Below the pieces are notes generated by a model. The model was not told the DNA's origin and ran no database searches. It saw only the letters and a list, made by a program, of their open reading frames with translations. The translations under genes and the position numbers were made by a program. Below are positions 18,532 through 27,854 of a DNA stretch of 41,855 nucleotides, piece after piece. Each line of letters opens with the position of its first letter. Within the stretch, counting starts at the first letter, position 1. Source of the stretch: an uncultured Sphingomonadaceae bacterium (GTDB taxonomy: Bacteria > Pseudomonadota > Alphaproteobacteria > Sphingomonadales > Sphingomonadaceae); contig CANLBM010000022.1 in NCBI GenBank assembly GCA_947488845.1, positions 1 to 41,855 of the forward strand. The letters run 5' to 3'.

Positions 18532-18758
18532 TGGGTCGCCCCGTTTTCCTCTTGGATTGCTTCGACCGGTTGTCCTGCAGACTCGATCGCCTTATCCGCC
18601 TTGCGTCCCTCGGCCAGATGTTCGTTGACGCCGGCCTCGATTCTCTGGGCTTCTTCATTCAGCTGATCGAGATTGTCCTGATATTTTTCGTCAAAATCTT
18701 TCTCGCAAGCGCTCAACGATAATATCGAGATTGCCAGCAATATTATCTGTCGCCCCAT
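18528..18758 (-). CDS. Small lipoprotein between tamB and yihY
   Basis: This is a 76-aa protein. ATG 18758 shares a TGATG junction with the tamB stop, and the next upstream codon TTG (18761) is unlikely as start. It has a signal peptide with lipobox LSAC, then about 55 residues of charged, probably helical sequence (EKYQDNLDQLNEEAQRIEAG). I recognise no family. The lock-step overlap with tamB and yihY suggests an accessory role in envelope assembly. Confidence 0.8.
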   Translation of the reverse strand: MGRQIILLAISILSLSACEKDFDEKYQDNLDQLNEEAQRIEAGVNEHLAEGRKADKAIESAGQPVEAIQEENGATQ

Positions 18759-21700
18759 CAATAGTCCTTCCGGTATCGCAGGTTGACGTTCGAACCGCCA
18801 AAGCTGCCGACCGAACTCAGCACCGACAGCGCAGGCGTCAGGCTGATTTCCAGCTGTGTCGCCGTATAGCCGCGCGCATCGGTCACGATCTCGACATAGA
18901 CGTCATTGGTTATATATTGCCCGGCGGCAATTGATGTGCTGCGGCCCGTGTCCTTGTCTGCACCCAATATGCGCAGGCGATCGATGCCCACCGACGACTG
19001 CAGCACACCAAGCGGATTGAGGCCGCCACCACCGCCACGCAATCCGTTGAGGGACGATGCCAGTTGCACGGCCTGGATAGGTGTCAGTTCGCCGATCGAA
19101 TTACCAAATAATATGCGCGCCATAATCTCGTCCTGCGGCAAGCCGGGTGTCGAACTGAACGCGATTTCCGGGTTCTCGGCGCTGCCCGTGATGTTGACGT
19201 TGATGTTCACGTCATCCACTTCACCACTGGCTGTCAGCAGTAACGTCGGGTTGGTCATCGAACCGCCATTGAAGCGCAGGCGCCCTGATTCCAGATCGAA
19301 AGACCGACCGGCAAAGCCCAGCGTTCCGCGGATCAGGTCAATACCACCGGTCAGCACAGGCTTGCCGGTGGTGCCGCGCACCTTGATATCGGCGGACCAT
19401 TCGGAATCGAGCCCCATCCCGCTGACATAAATCTGGTTGTCGGCGATCAGATCGATGTCCAGCTTCCAGTTGCCGGGCACCCCGCTGATCGGTTCCGCAT
19501 CGCCGGTGATTTTCTTGCGACCCAGAGCAGGCTTGCGCCGCACTCCGGTCAGGGTCGCGACTTTCGTCGATCCTTCATACACGATCTTGTAGCGCGTTTC
19601 GGGCAGGCGAATACGGCCACGGATCGTCGCAGGGGTGGTCGAATTGTTGACCAGCTGGATTTCGCCGGTGGCCGATGCGGCAAGATCGCTGCCTTTTGCA
19701 AGCGTTGCATTGTCCAGATCGAGTGCCAATTGCAGCGGATAGCCCTTGGCGGAACTCAACGACACAAAACCCTTGCCGCTGATTGTTCCGTCTCCGGCAT
19801 TGGCGGTCAACTCGGTCACCTCCAAACGGTCGTTGGTGAAGTTGCCATTTATCTTCATATTGGTCAGGCGGGTGCCGTAGGCGTTGTTTTCGTAAACCAG
19901 CTTGTTCGCCCGAACCACACCGGTCAGTACCGGTGACTGCACTCGACCGGAGAAGTCTGCCGCCACGCCGATAGGGCCCCGCAGATCCTGATCGGGAAGC
20001 GCCGCGAGAGAGAATAAGGTACTCGCCGGTCCATTATAGCGCAGGCCGCCGGATAGCGGCGCGGCAAGCAACCGCGTCGTCCATGATCCGGCAGCAGGTG
20101 GAAGCGGCGTCAGGTTTACATGCATCCGGCCAATAGCAGCACCCCTGCGCCGGAATATCGCACGAGCATTGCCGCCATCAGCGAGCAGCCGTCCGACAAA
20201 GTGCAGATCCACCGGCTGCGATACCGACGCCAGGCTGGTGCGGGTAAAATTGTCGATCCGCAGGCGCGCGTCCGCTTCCGGAAAGGCGCTGGGCGAGCTT
20301 TGGGAAAAATCGAGGCTACCCGTCGCTATTCCCCCGAGACCAAGACCGGGCATCATCGGATTGATCAGCGCCAGGTTGACGTTGTTCAACCGGCTTTGAA
20401 TATTGAGGCCGCGCCCGTAATCGCCCGCCAACTGAATGCTGCCTTTCGACAAGTCGATGGTCGTGGGGAGCAGGCTATATTTGTCGCGCCCGGGGATGAT
20501 TCGCGCGGCTTTGCGGGTTTTAAATTCAACGCCGTTGGCCCGGCCGTCAAGCGCCACTCGCCAAAGCTCGGGATCGAGGACGGCGTTGGCCGCAAAACGG
20601 AATGGAACCTGATTTCGGCCCTCCGCCATGATTTTCGCTGTGCCTTGTCCGCCAAGATAATCGATTTTTGCCCGCGCGGCAGCAATTTGCAGATCTTGCA
20701 TTTGCAGGCCCTGGATCTGGACATCGGCAACAACCTGCGGCTGGTCGTAAACAATGATATCGGCATCGATGATGGCCCGCTCGATCGCCAGATTGGCAGG
20801 GCCTGGCAATAGGGTTTGGACGGCGGTTGCGGCGATGATTGCCCGCTGCTTCCCGCTGAAGGCGCTCAGGATCACGTCCCCCTCTATCCCGGAACCACTG
20901 GCGGCCAGTTGCCCGGAAAATGGACCGGCTCCGGTCTGACGGATGCGGCCTGTCAAACCGACTCCGGCAAACTGGGTTCCGCTGTTCACGTCGACCGTCA
21001 GCGGCCCGCTACCCGCGAGAATATCGACATTGGCGTCAAACTCTCCGTAATCGCTATTGCCATCGGCGACGATGGCATAACCCTTGGCATTGCCCCTGAT
21101 AGTGGCAACCACATTATTCATGCCCACTCCGAAACCAGGGCGCGCAGCGGCTATTACGGCAACCGGGCGGGCCACGCTGCCGCTGACTTTTACGCCGATC
21201 GGCCCATATTGGTCAGACATACCCTTGGCTGCAAAATTGATTCCGCCAGACGGCGTATAGCTGCCACTGCCTTGGGTCAGCCGGAAAGATGGGGCTGCAA
21301 CATTCAGACTGCGGACCCGCGCGATGCCGTCCGTGTCATAGGATAGTTTGGCGACGATCAGGCTGTTGCCGCCGAGAAATTCGCGAGCACCTTCGTTGAA
21401 TATCTGGCTCGACCGCGCGCGGACTGTGCCGGTCAGTACAAAGGCACCGTTTTTCCCGGACTTCAGATCGATATCGCTATCGATATTGAAGACCCCCACG
21501 CTTTCGACCCGGTAGCCGTTGATGCGCCCCTTGAGGCCTCCGGTATAAAGTCCCTGGTTGAGATCGGCAACGATCACTGCGGTTGCGTTAATCCGGTCTG
21601 AAACAATCTTGAGATTTTCGGAAAGCAGTCTGCCTTTGGCATATCCGAAGTCGCCGTCCAGCCGCACATTCGTGAGCAACGCGCCGACGCCTTCGTCTAA

Positions 21701-22972
21701 TCCGGCGATCCGTTGTGCTCGCGCCCGCAAGGGAATGCGCCACTGCTCCTCTTTCAACGCTACATTGCCGCTAGCGCGTAAGCCGATCACCGTAGTGTCA
21801 TCAAAGCCGATGCGCGCTGCATTGATTGTATATGCGATAGCGGGGGCAGCGAAATCACCGTTCAATATCATATTGGCGGTGACGCCGGCGCCATTTACAT
21901 TGGCTGCAATTACCGATGGCTGAAGCAATCGGAAATCGACGTTGAGATCCTGCATCCGGTTGTTGCCGAGATCAACCACACCGTTGGTCGCCAAAACGAA
22001 ATTGTCGCTATCAATCCGTCCGTTGATGTCGAACTTCCGGTCCTCACCGGCGGCGGTAAAGTCGATGCGGGTGACTGGCTCGAGCATGTTCTGGCCGGGG
22101 CCGGAAACAAATAATCCGGGACGTGCATCGCCGCGCACTGTGAATGTACCGTTCCGTGCCGATATGGCTACGTCTGCGAGCATGTCCTCGCCGCTTTTGC
22201 CTTCCAGTGTACCGTTCCATTTGGCCCAGTCTCCCTTGCCGTTCAGTGCGAGGCTCATCGGCTGACCAGTTCCGGAGAAACCGGCTACAAGTCCATTTTC
22301 CGGAGCATCCAGATTGAGCGCGAGGTCGAGCTTATTCTGTTCCGGCATGGCGTCGAGTCTGAATTTCAAACTGTCGCCGCCTGCAACGCCCGGCCTTGCA
22401 AGCGCCCGGGCTCGTCCGTTTAGAAGCGCGCGGGCATCAGCAATTTTCACCTCCGCCGACAGGCTGAGCATGTGACGTTCGCCAGTTATCACCTTGGCAA
22501 TATCCAGCTCTCCGACTTCCAGTCTATCAACATCTATATCGAGGTCGGGCAACAGGGGCCCCTCGGACTCTGTTGGTAAAAATTCAGGCATGCGGAGCAG
22601 ACTAGCTTTCGGAATGATTAGCGAGCGAATATCAACATGACTGCCAATGAAAGCGAAGGGCCGCCAGTCCATTCTGACGGTGTCGGCGGTGGCGAAAACA
22701 CCTTGCGGATCTCGGATTTTCAGACCGGCAATTTCCATCTCGCCGTAGATGGAACCGCTGATCTCGTCGATCTCCAGTTCCATACCGTTTTCGAACTCGA
22801 AGCCCTCAATCTGGTTTGCGACAAAGCGATGTCCGCTGTTGCTGTCCAGCCAGAGATAGCCGGCAATCAGGATCACCAGAACCAGCGCGATCAATGCTCC
22901 CGACCAGATCGCAACTTTATGAGTCAAGGGCCCGTAAGCCTCTGTCTCGCTCATGGTTTCGTTATCCGCCAT
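18758..22972 (-). CDS. tamB: Translocation and assembly module subunit TamB
   Basis: This 1404-aa AsmA-like bridge protein spans the periplasm. A single N-terminal TM anchor (about 17-43: THKVAIWSGALIALVLVILI) is followed by a very long stretch of beta-strand repeats forming a hydrophobic groove, and the conserved C-terminal DUF490/TamB domain (from about 1150: GNWKLDIDLIADNQIYVSGMG, PEIAFSSTPGLPQDEIMARI, and the final barrel-like strands ending VNLRYRKDY). It partners TamA in the outer membrane and, in recent models, moves phospholipids. The TGATG overlap with tamA shows coupling. Its length is normal for alphaproteobacterial TamB. Confidence 0.93.
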   Translation of the reverse strand: MADNETMSETEAYGPLTHKVAIWSGALIALVLVILIAGYLWLDSNSGHRFVANQIEGFEFENGMELEIDEISGSIYGEMEIAGLKIRDPQGVFATADTVRMDWRPFAFIGSHVDIRSLIIPKASLLRMPEFLPTESEGPLLPDLDIDVDRLEVGELDIAKVITGERHMLSLSAEVKIADARALLNGRARALARPGVAGGDSLKFRLDAMPEQNKLDLALNLDAPENGLVAGFSGTGQPMSLALNGKGDWAKWNGTLEGKSGEDMLADVAISARNGTFTVRGDARPGLFVSGPGQNMLEPVTRIDFTAAGEDRKFDINGRIDSDNFVLATNGVVDLGNNRMQDLNVDFRLLQPSVIAANVNGAGVTANMILNGDFAAPAIAYTINAARIGFDDTTVIGLRASGNVALKEEQWRIPLRARAQRIAGLDEGVGALLTNVRLDGDFGYAKGRLLSENLKIVSDRINATAVIVADLNQGLYTGGLKGRINGYRVESVGVFNIDSDIDLKSGKNGAFVLTGTVRARSSQIFNEGAREFLGGNSLIVAKLSYDTDGIARVRSLNVAAPSFRLTQGSGSYTPSGGINFAAKGMSDQYGPIGVKVSGSVARPVAVIAAARPGFGVGMNNVVATIRGNAKGYAIVADGNSDYGEFDANVDILAGSGPLTVDVNSGTQFAGVGLTGRIRQTGAGPFSGQLAASGSGIEGDVILSAFSGKQRAIIAATAVQTLLPGPANLAIERAIIDADIIVYDQPQVVADVQIQGLQMQDLQIAAARAKIDYLGGQGTAKIMAEGRNQVPFRFAANAVLDPELWRVALDGRANGVEFKTRKAARIIPGRDKYSLLPTTIDLSKGSIQLAGDYGRGLNIQSRLNNVNLALINPMMPGLGLGGIATGSLDFSQSSPSAFPEADARLRIDNFTRTSLASVSQPVDLHFVGRLLADGGNARAIFRRRGAAIGRMHVNLTPLPPAAGSWTTRLLAAPLSGGLRYNGPASTLFSLAALPDQDLRGPIGVAADFSGRVQSPVLTGVVRANKLVYENNAYGTRLTNMKINGNFTNDRLEVTELTANAGDGTISGKGFVSLSSAKGYPLQLALDLDNATLAKGSDLAASATGEIQLVNNSTTPATIRGRIRLPETRYKIVYEGSTKVATLTGVRRKPALGRKKITGDAEPISGVPGNWKLDIDLIADNQIYVSGMGLDSEWSADIKVRGTTGKPVLTGGIDLIRGTLGFAGRSFDLESGRLRFNGGSMTNPTLLLTASGEVDDVNINVNITGSAENPEIAFSSTPGLPQDEIMARILFGNSIGELTPIQAVQLASSLNGLRGGGGGLNPLGVLQSSVGIDRLRILGADKDTGRSTSIAAGQYITNDVYVEIVTDARGYTATQLEISLTPALSVLSSVGSFGGSNVNLRYRKDY

Positions 22973-25173
22973 CAGAATGCCTGTCCGATCGAGATATATA
23001 CCGAAACTCGCGATTCACCCGGTTGCCGGTTTATCGGGGTGGCAACATCGACCCTGAGTGGTCCGAAATTGGTGTAAAAGCGCCCGCCTATGCCGACGCC
23101 GTAGCGCAAATTGTCAAAGCCCGGAGTGGAGCTCGTGTAGACTTGCCCGGCATCTACAAAACCGACGATTCCGTAGTCGCCAAAGCGGTAACGGACTTCC
23201 GCCGCCGCTTCGACCAGGCTGCGCCCGCCAATCGGACGGTCTTCAGTGTCTTTGGGACCAAGTTCCTGATATCCGAAGCCGCGTACGGATCCGCCACCGC
23301 CGGCATAATAGCGCCTGGAGGGTGCGATCAGTTCGCGGTCCGCGCCAGCGATAGACCCGACGCGCGTACGGCCCGCAATGATGATACCGTCATCGACCTG
23401 GAAATATGCGGTTCCTTCGAGAAGGCCGCGGCCATAGATTTGCGTGCCGCTGCCGAGCGATGCTTCGGGCGATAGTTTCGCCGACAGACGGAAGCCTTGC
23501 GTCGGATCAAGCAAACTGTCGGTCGTATCAAACGTGACCTGCCCCGGCAGCGCGGCGACGTAAAAAGTACGCCGATCCCTTTCGCCGGTAGTAAAATTGA
23601 AATCTTGTTCATTGGTGCCGAGAATCTCGAAACCATAGCTATAGGTTAAACGCTTTTGCCAGATTGGGGTGCTGTCGTAGGAGATGCGCCCGGCCAGCTT
23701 TCCGGTGAAAGCCTCATAGGCCTCAAAATCACTGTGCAACGCGGAGATTCCCAGTTCGACCGTTCTGTCGCGGCGACCGGCATTGCTGCGCCTGAAAGTC
23801 AGCGATGCCCCCTGCTCCTGGGTTCCTGCCACTCCGCTCGCGATCAGCGCGCCTTCTGGCGGGAATAGATTGCGATGGGTCCAGCTGCCTTCCACACGAA
23901 AGCCCTGCCCGGTACTATAGCCAGCGCTGCCCGCCAGAGTGCGCGGTGGCCCTGCTACCTGCTCGACATTGATAGTCGCATATTCGGTCCCGTCCGGCGC
24001 GGCTTCTCCACTCGCGGTTGGCTTGACCGATACAATTGAAAACAGACCCGTGGCGACCAAGGCCTTGCGGAGGTCGTCGACCATGCGGCTGTCGTAAAGC
24101 GCACCTTTTTCGAACCGGCTCAGCACCGCGATATGGTCAGCATCGAAAGCGGTTGTGCCGTTCGTGACTATCTCACCATAGCTGCTACGTGGGCCAATAT
24201 TGACAGGCAGCATATAATCGCCCGTGCCAGTGTCGGGGTCGAGTAGAATATCTCGCTGGCCGGTTTCAGCAAAAGGATAGCCTTCCTGTGGCAGAACCAC
24301 TGCAATATTGGCTTCGGCGGCCAAGACCCGCTCGGCGACAATTGGTTCACCCGTTTTCGGTACGAAATTCTTGGTGATCAGGTCTTCGGGGACGACTCTG
24401 TCAGCATCGAATATTATCGCGCCGAGATTATAGCGCCTGCCGGGCTCAACCTGGAGTACAACGGTCAGTTTCTCGCCTTCGGTCTCGGGAAGCTCGACCA
24501 TACCGTTTACCGACGCGTCAAAAAATCCCTGACCGGTCATGATATCGACCAGCAATTGCTGGTCCTCTTGCATCCGGGCCGAAACCATTGCGCCGTTCGC
24601 GGCCTTGCCGTCAGCCTCTTCGAGCGCAGAGAGCTCCTCAAACAGGCTGCGAATATCATCCGCACTGACAGGACGCACTTGAGTCTTCCCGCTTTCGTCG
24701 AGGCTTTCGAGACCATCTATCCTATAATCATATCGCAATGACGCCGTTTGCTCGCCGTCGTCTGCTTCCGTATACTGGCGCTCATCAAATGGCTCGACAT
24801 CAAAACCCTCAATCGGTGTCAGCGGATCGTCGATTTCAGGATCATTGACCGGCGCATCGGCAATCAACTCGTCCGGATCTGCATCTTGCAGTGCAGGCAG
24901 AGCCGACAGACCATCCTCCGAATCTTCTTGCTGTGTCTCGCGTTCCAGCCTCTGCTGTTCGGCATCCCATTCTTCCACGCTGCCCATCGTAGCATCTGGA
25001 TTTTCGTCGATTGCCGGGATCGTCCGATCAAATTCGGAATCGTCGATGATCGGCGCACGCGGTTCTGTTGGAGATTGTGGGCTATCCAACGCTTGAGCAC
25101 GAGAGGGTGTCGCGTTCAAACTGGCCAGTGATAAAATTGCGGTGAAGGCCGGGATCATATTCTTATGACGCAT
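22972..25173 (-). CDS. tamA: Autotransporter/outer-membrane assembly factor TamA
   Basis: This is a 733-aa Omp85-family protein. A signal peptide (MRHKNMIPAFTAILSLASLN, cleavage near SRAQA) is followed by an acidic, low-complexity 25-150 stretch, POTRA domains (about 150-400), and a 16-strand bacterial surface-antigen barrel. The barrel carries the conserved GGGGSVRGFGYQELGP loop and DAGQVYTS segment, ending VSVYISIGQAF with a terminal Phe. Partner of TamB. ATG 25200 is an alternative start adding nine residues. It begins the envelope operon tamA-tamB-lipoprotein-yihY. Confidence 0.92.
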   Translation of the reverse strand: MRHKNMIPAFTAILSLASLNATPSRAQALDSPQSPTEPRAPIIDDSEFDRTIPAIDENPDATMGSVEEWDAEQQRLERETQQEDSEDGLSALPALQDADPDELIADAPVNDPEIDDPLTPIEGFDVEPFDERQYTEADDGEQTASLRYDYRIDGLESLDESGKTQVRPVSADDIRSLFEELSALEEADGKAANGAMVSARMQEDQQLLVDIMTGQGFFDASVNGMVELPETEGEKLTVVLQVEPGRRYNLGAIIFDADRVVPEDLITKNFVPKTGEPIVAERVLAAEANIAVVLPQEGYPFAETGQRDILLDPDTGTGDYMLPVNIGPRSSYGEIVTNGTTAFDADHIAVLSRFEKGALYDSRMVDDLRKALVATGLFSIVSVKPTASGEAAPDGTEYATINVEQVAGPPRTLAGSAGYSTGQGFRVEGSWTHRNLFPPEGALIASGVAGTQEQGASLTFRRSNAGRRDRTVELGISALHSDFEAYEAFTGKLAGRISYDSTPIWQKRLTYSYGFEILGTNEQDFNFTTGERDRRTFYVAALPGQVTFDTTDSLLDPTQGFRLSAKLSPEASLGSGTQIYGRGLLEGTAYFQVDDGIIIAGRTRVGSIAGADRELIAPSRRYYAGGGGSVRGFGYQELGPKDTEDRPIGGRSLVEAAAEVRYRFGDYGIVGFVDAGQVYTSSTPGFDNLRYGVGIGGRFYTNFGPLRVDVATPINRQPGESRVSVYISIGQAF

Positions 25174-25200
25174 TGTGGTGCCGCACCTACTTGAACGCAT

Positions 25201-25621
25201 ATCAGTACCGAGATGCTGTGAAATTGTTTGTCAAACCGAGATGGCCGCAGATCCTCACAAATATCGGCCTCAGCGACAATACGTTCAATTCATCAATTGG
25301 TTCCCTGTTGATAACATATTTCCGCTCATCACCCATTAAACGACAGCTTCTCACGCAGTTGTTGCCATTCGAGCTCGAGTAAGCAGCGCGAGTGGAATGG
25401 CCGCAATTAGGCACAATTTTCGACTATGATATGGCGGCAATTGGGCGCGAAGCTGACAGGCGGACAATATGGAATACTGACGAAGTGATAGAACGTTTGA
25501 AATTTGAGTCTTCGGCTGCTGGTCATTTTGATCGCCGTGCCGGCCGGCGATCCAGATTCTGCTGTCCTACATAGAACAAATGTAGAACATAGAGTTCTCC
25601 GAATCATGGAAGACGTGTCCT
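25201..25621. other. Divergent intergenic region with repeat copy D
   Basis: No gene is seen. It lies between tamA (leftward) and the small-ORF/SRAP cluster (rightward), so promoters for both should be here, though none is obvious. Repeat copy D is within 25396-25470. Confidence 0.5.
25396..25470. repeat. Dispersed intergenic repeat, copy D
   Basis: This contains GGCCGCAATTAGGC, GGCGGCAATTGGGCGCGAAG and CTGACAGGCGGACAAT modules of the same family as copies A, C and F. It is degenerate. Confidence 0.5.
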
Positions 25622-25714
25622 ATGCTAATCATCGACAGTGCAATCGTGGCAGCTTTTGCGGCAGTTATAGCGAGCATATCCTCGCTCATCTGGGCATTGC
25701 GCCGTAAACCATGA
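25622..25714 (+). CDS. 30-residue single-TM membrane peptide
   Basis: ATG 25622 to TGA 25714 encodes 30 residues: a short N-terminus (MLIID), a hydrophobic span of about 20 residues (AIVAAFAAVIASISSLIWAL) and a basic end RRKP, a good positive-inside single-pass peptide. GGAAG lies 13 nt upstream. Its stop overlaps the next ATG as ATGA. I recognise no family. It heads a run of tiny genes leading into the SRAP gene. Confidence 0.5.
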   Translation: MLIIDSAIVAAFAAVIASISSLIWALRRKP

Positions 25715-26022
25715 GTTATGTCTCCGAAGACAGGCTCGTCTAGATGGCACTGGTGGTGCTCGAAGATGTGTTGGAGCAGTGCGGAAGCCGTAAAGATAAT
25801 CTGCAATCGCGTAGCATTGCGGTTTGCCTTGCTTATCTTGCGACACGGCGGCCGGTCGCCCGATGGCCGTTCGATGACTTCTGGACCTATCTAGCGGATC
25901 TTGACCCAATCCGGCGTTCGGCCAATCTCAACCGCTGCATCAATGCAATCTGTCTTCAATTGAAGACCAAGCGGCCGGAGCGAAGTGCATGCCAAAAAAA
26001 TGTGGAAAGGAAAAAGCGATAG
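25711..26022 (+). pseudogene. Small ORF with in-frame amber codon (92-aa main part)
   Basis: The coupled ATG at 25711 opens MSYVSEDRLV and then meets TAG at 25741-25743. The frame continues directly with ATG 25744 and 92 codons (MALVVLEDVLEQCG...). Either the gene was broken by an amber mutation near its start, or translation begins at 25744 and the ATGA coupling is accidental. The main part is soluble, with a WPFDDFWTYLADLDPIRR core, and is not a family I recognise. Confidence 0.45.
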
Positions 26023-26037
26023 GCATATCGTCTCAAT

Positions 26038-26151
26038 ATGCTGAGTCACGAAATCAGACAGCAAATTCAGTCGATGCTCATTTATGTCGGGGCAACCTTC
26101 ATTATTGCAGTGCTGGTCGGCTGGCCAATCTATGGAGTTTTCTATGGCTAA
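26038..26151 (+). CDS. 37-residue single-TM membrane peptide
   Basis: ATG 26038 to TAA 26151 gives 37 residues: an amphipathic N-terminus (LSHEIRQQIQSM) followed by a hydrophobic span LIYVGATFIIAVLVGWPIYG. It overlaps the next gene by 8 bp. It is too short for usual gene calling, and its function is unknown. Confidence 0.5.
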   Translation: MLSHEIRQQIQSMLIYVGATFIIAVLVGWPIYGVFYG

Positions 26152-26344
26152 GCTTTCGGAATGGGAACTCTGGGCAATCGCCTCCAAATTTGACGCTGAT
26201 TTCGGAGACGAGGCGGCTATCCATGCCGCGTTGAAAGCTGATGCGATGTTAGAACGGAACGACCGGGAAGGCTATCAGGTCTGGCTTGCAATTATCGACC
26301 TAATCCACCGGCTGGACCGCGATGCTCCTGCCGTCGTGCATTAG
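26144..26344 (+). CDS. 66-aa small conserved-looking protein upstream of SRAP gene
   Basis: ATG 26144 starts MAKLSEWELWAIASKFDADF, followed by a mostly helical acidic body (GDEAAIHAALKADAMLERND) and a WLAIIDLIHRLDRD tail. This resembles the small proteins of unknown function (DUF6961-like) commonly seen beside SRAP peptidase genes in sphingomonads; that assignment is from memory and tentative. A longer frame from 26084 has no better start. The stop lies 12 bp before the SRAP start. Confidence 0.65.
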   Translation: MAKLSEWELWAIASKFDADFGDEAAIHAALKADAMLERNDREGYQVWLAIIDLIHRLDRDAPAVVH

Positions 26345-26356
26345 CCTGGCCCGCCC

Positions 26357-26932
26357 ATGTGTAACCTCTACCGGATGACCTCAACTGCGGACGAGATGAA
26401 GAAGCTGTTTGGCGAGTTTGAAGGCAGCCGGTCTAATATTCCATCCTACGACGCGATTTATCCCGATCAAGAAGCTCCGGTGTTGACGGCAACCGACGGC
26501 CGGCACTCTCTGGTAAACATGACATGGGGCGTGCCTGGCTGGAAAGAAGGAATGCGCCCGATCACCAATGTCCGCAATCTCACCAGTAATTTTTGGAAGA
26601 ACATGCTGGTTGATCCGGAGCAACGTTGCCTGGTTTCAGTCACTGCGTTTTGCGAGTGGACGGGTGAGAAGGGCAGTAAGAAGAAGGTCTGGTTTGGGTT
26701 GAAAGATGAGCCGCTGTTTTCGTTCGCTGGAATATGGCGGGAAACTAATACCGGTCCGCGCATGGCGTTCTTGACTCGCGAACCGAATAGCTTGGTGGAA
26801 CCTGTTCATCCCAAAGCCATGCCCGTAATCATTAAACCTAATGATTATAGCGGCTGGTTATCGGGAGACTATGACGATGCGGTGAGTCTCGCAAAGCCCT
26901 TTGATGCAGACGCTATGGAAACCCTCGAGTGA
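26357..26932 (+). CDS. SOS response-associated peptidase (SRAP, HMCES/YedK family)
   Basis: This is a 191-aa protein. The catalytic Cys is residue 2 (MCNLYR), exposed after Met removal. Further active-site residues are N71 and R73 in ITNVRN, E100 in AFCEW and H151 in VHPKAMPV. SRAP proteins form a stable thiazolidine crosslink to abasic sites in single-stranded DNA, shielding them until repair. It is slightly shorter than E. coli YedK but has every key residue. It ends a run of tightly packed small genes. Confidence 0.92.
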   Translation: MCNLYRMTSTADEMKKLFGEFEGSRSNIPSYDAIYPDQEAPVLTATDGRHSLVNMTWGVPGWKEGMRPITNVRNLTSNFWKNMLVDPEQRCLVSVTAFCEWTGEKGSKKKVWFGLKDEPLFSFAGIWRETNTGPRMAFLTREPNSLVEPVHPKAMPVIIKPNDYSGWLSGDYDDAVSLAKPFDADAMETLE

Positions 26933-27023
26933 AGTATCTGCCTAAACTCGCGCGTATTTGGCGACGTACGGGGTCTGTCCGCAACGTTTTGACCAGCCGC
27001 CGACTACAAGGTAGGGCCGGATA

Positions 27024-27458
27024 ATGATGATAAGCGTGTACCTCGCTTTAGCGAGTTCTGTAGTTCCGGCCGGTCAGGCCTTCGAATGCACTCCAGTCGC
27101 TGTGTGGGACGGAGACGGTCCTATATGGTGCGCGGAAGGACCGAGAATCAGATTGTCTGGTATAGCTGCACGCGAGATTGATAATAGCTGTAGGACCGGA
27201 CATCCTTGTCCCAATGCAACCGGCATTGAAGCAAGAGAGGGACTGGTTAAGTTGCTTGGCCGGCCGACTGGAATTGGGCCCCATGGTCACATTCAGATAA
27301 AGGGACCGGTATTGTCTTGCCAGTCATTAGGCGGGGCAGGGGGCAGCCGAACAGCTGCTTGGTGCAGTTCGGCTGAAATTGGCGATGTTTCTTGTGCTAT
27401 GGTCAGTAGCGGCCTCGCCCTGAAATGGCAGAAATATTGGAAAAGCCACCGATGCTAA
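27024..27458 (+). CDS. Secreted thermonuclease-like (SNase-fold) protein, probably inactive
   Basis: This is a 144-aa protein. An N-terminal signal peptide ends near PAGQA. The SNase-like core has CTPVAVWDGDGPIWC, then PRIRLSGIAAREID, matching the DGDT...RLxGIDAPE region, but the second catalytic arginine is not apparent and several cysteines suggest a disulphide-stabilised extracytoplasmic protein. Activity is therefore doubtful. It overlaps the next gene by seven bases and likely shares its transcript. Confidence 0.7.
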   Translation: MMISVYLALASSVVPAGQAFECTPVAVWDGDGPIWCAEGPRIRLSGIAAREIDNSCRTGHPCPNATGIEAREGLVKLLGRPTGIGPHGHIQIKGPVLSCQSLGGAGGSRTAAWCSSAEIGDVSCAMVSSGLALKWQKYWKSHRC

Positions 27459-27748
27459 ATTTGAGAATTCTGGTTTTAGGCCTGCTGTTGCCGCTCGGCG
27501 GTGTTTCGTTGCCGGCTGGAGCGCATAGCGGAGGCTTAGCTGCGGACGGTTGTCACAATGACCGTAAAAACGGCGGGCGGCACTGTCATGGCGCTAAGTC
27601 TGGACCTGTCCGTGCCAAGTCCGGCGTCAGTGATTATTATCCAAATTGTACTGCCGCCCGTGCTGCCGGTGCTGCTCCGGTGAGGAGAGGTCAACGGGGC
27701 TATGGTTCGCATCTTGACCGTGACAATGATGGAGTTGGATGTGAGTGA
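27452..27748 (+). CDS. Secreted YHYH/excalibur calcium-binding domain protein
   Basis: This is a 98-aa protein starting at ATG 27452 (MLNLRILVLGLLLPL), after GGAAAAG. The signal peptide ends near PAGA. Two modules follow: the HSGGLAADGCHNDRKNGG-RHCHG histidine/cysteine-rich segment and a C-terminal excalibur motif (YYPNCTAARAAGAAPV, then DRDNDGVGCE). Excalibur domains bind calcium and often accompany secreted nucleases, consistent with its neighbour. A longer ORF start at 27425 is unlikely. Confidence 0.85.
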   Translation: MLNLRILVLGLLLPLGGVSLPAGAHSGGLAADGCHNDRKNGGRHCHGAKSGPVRAKSGVSDYYPNCTAARAAGAAPVRRGQRGYGSHLDRDNDGVGCE

Positions 27749-27854
27749 TTCAATACTATAAAAGCTGGTGCACCGTGATATTTGGTTATGGAAATTTGTC
27801 GTCGAGATCTCGTTGGAAAGAGCGCCAATTCCATACGATTGGAGAAATATTGAC

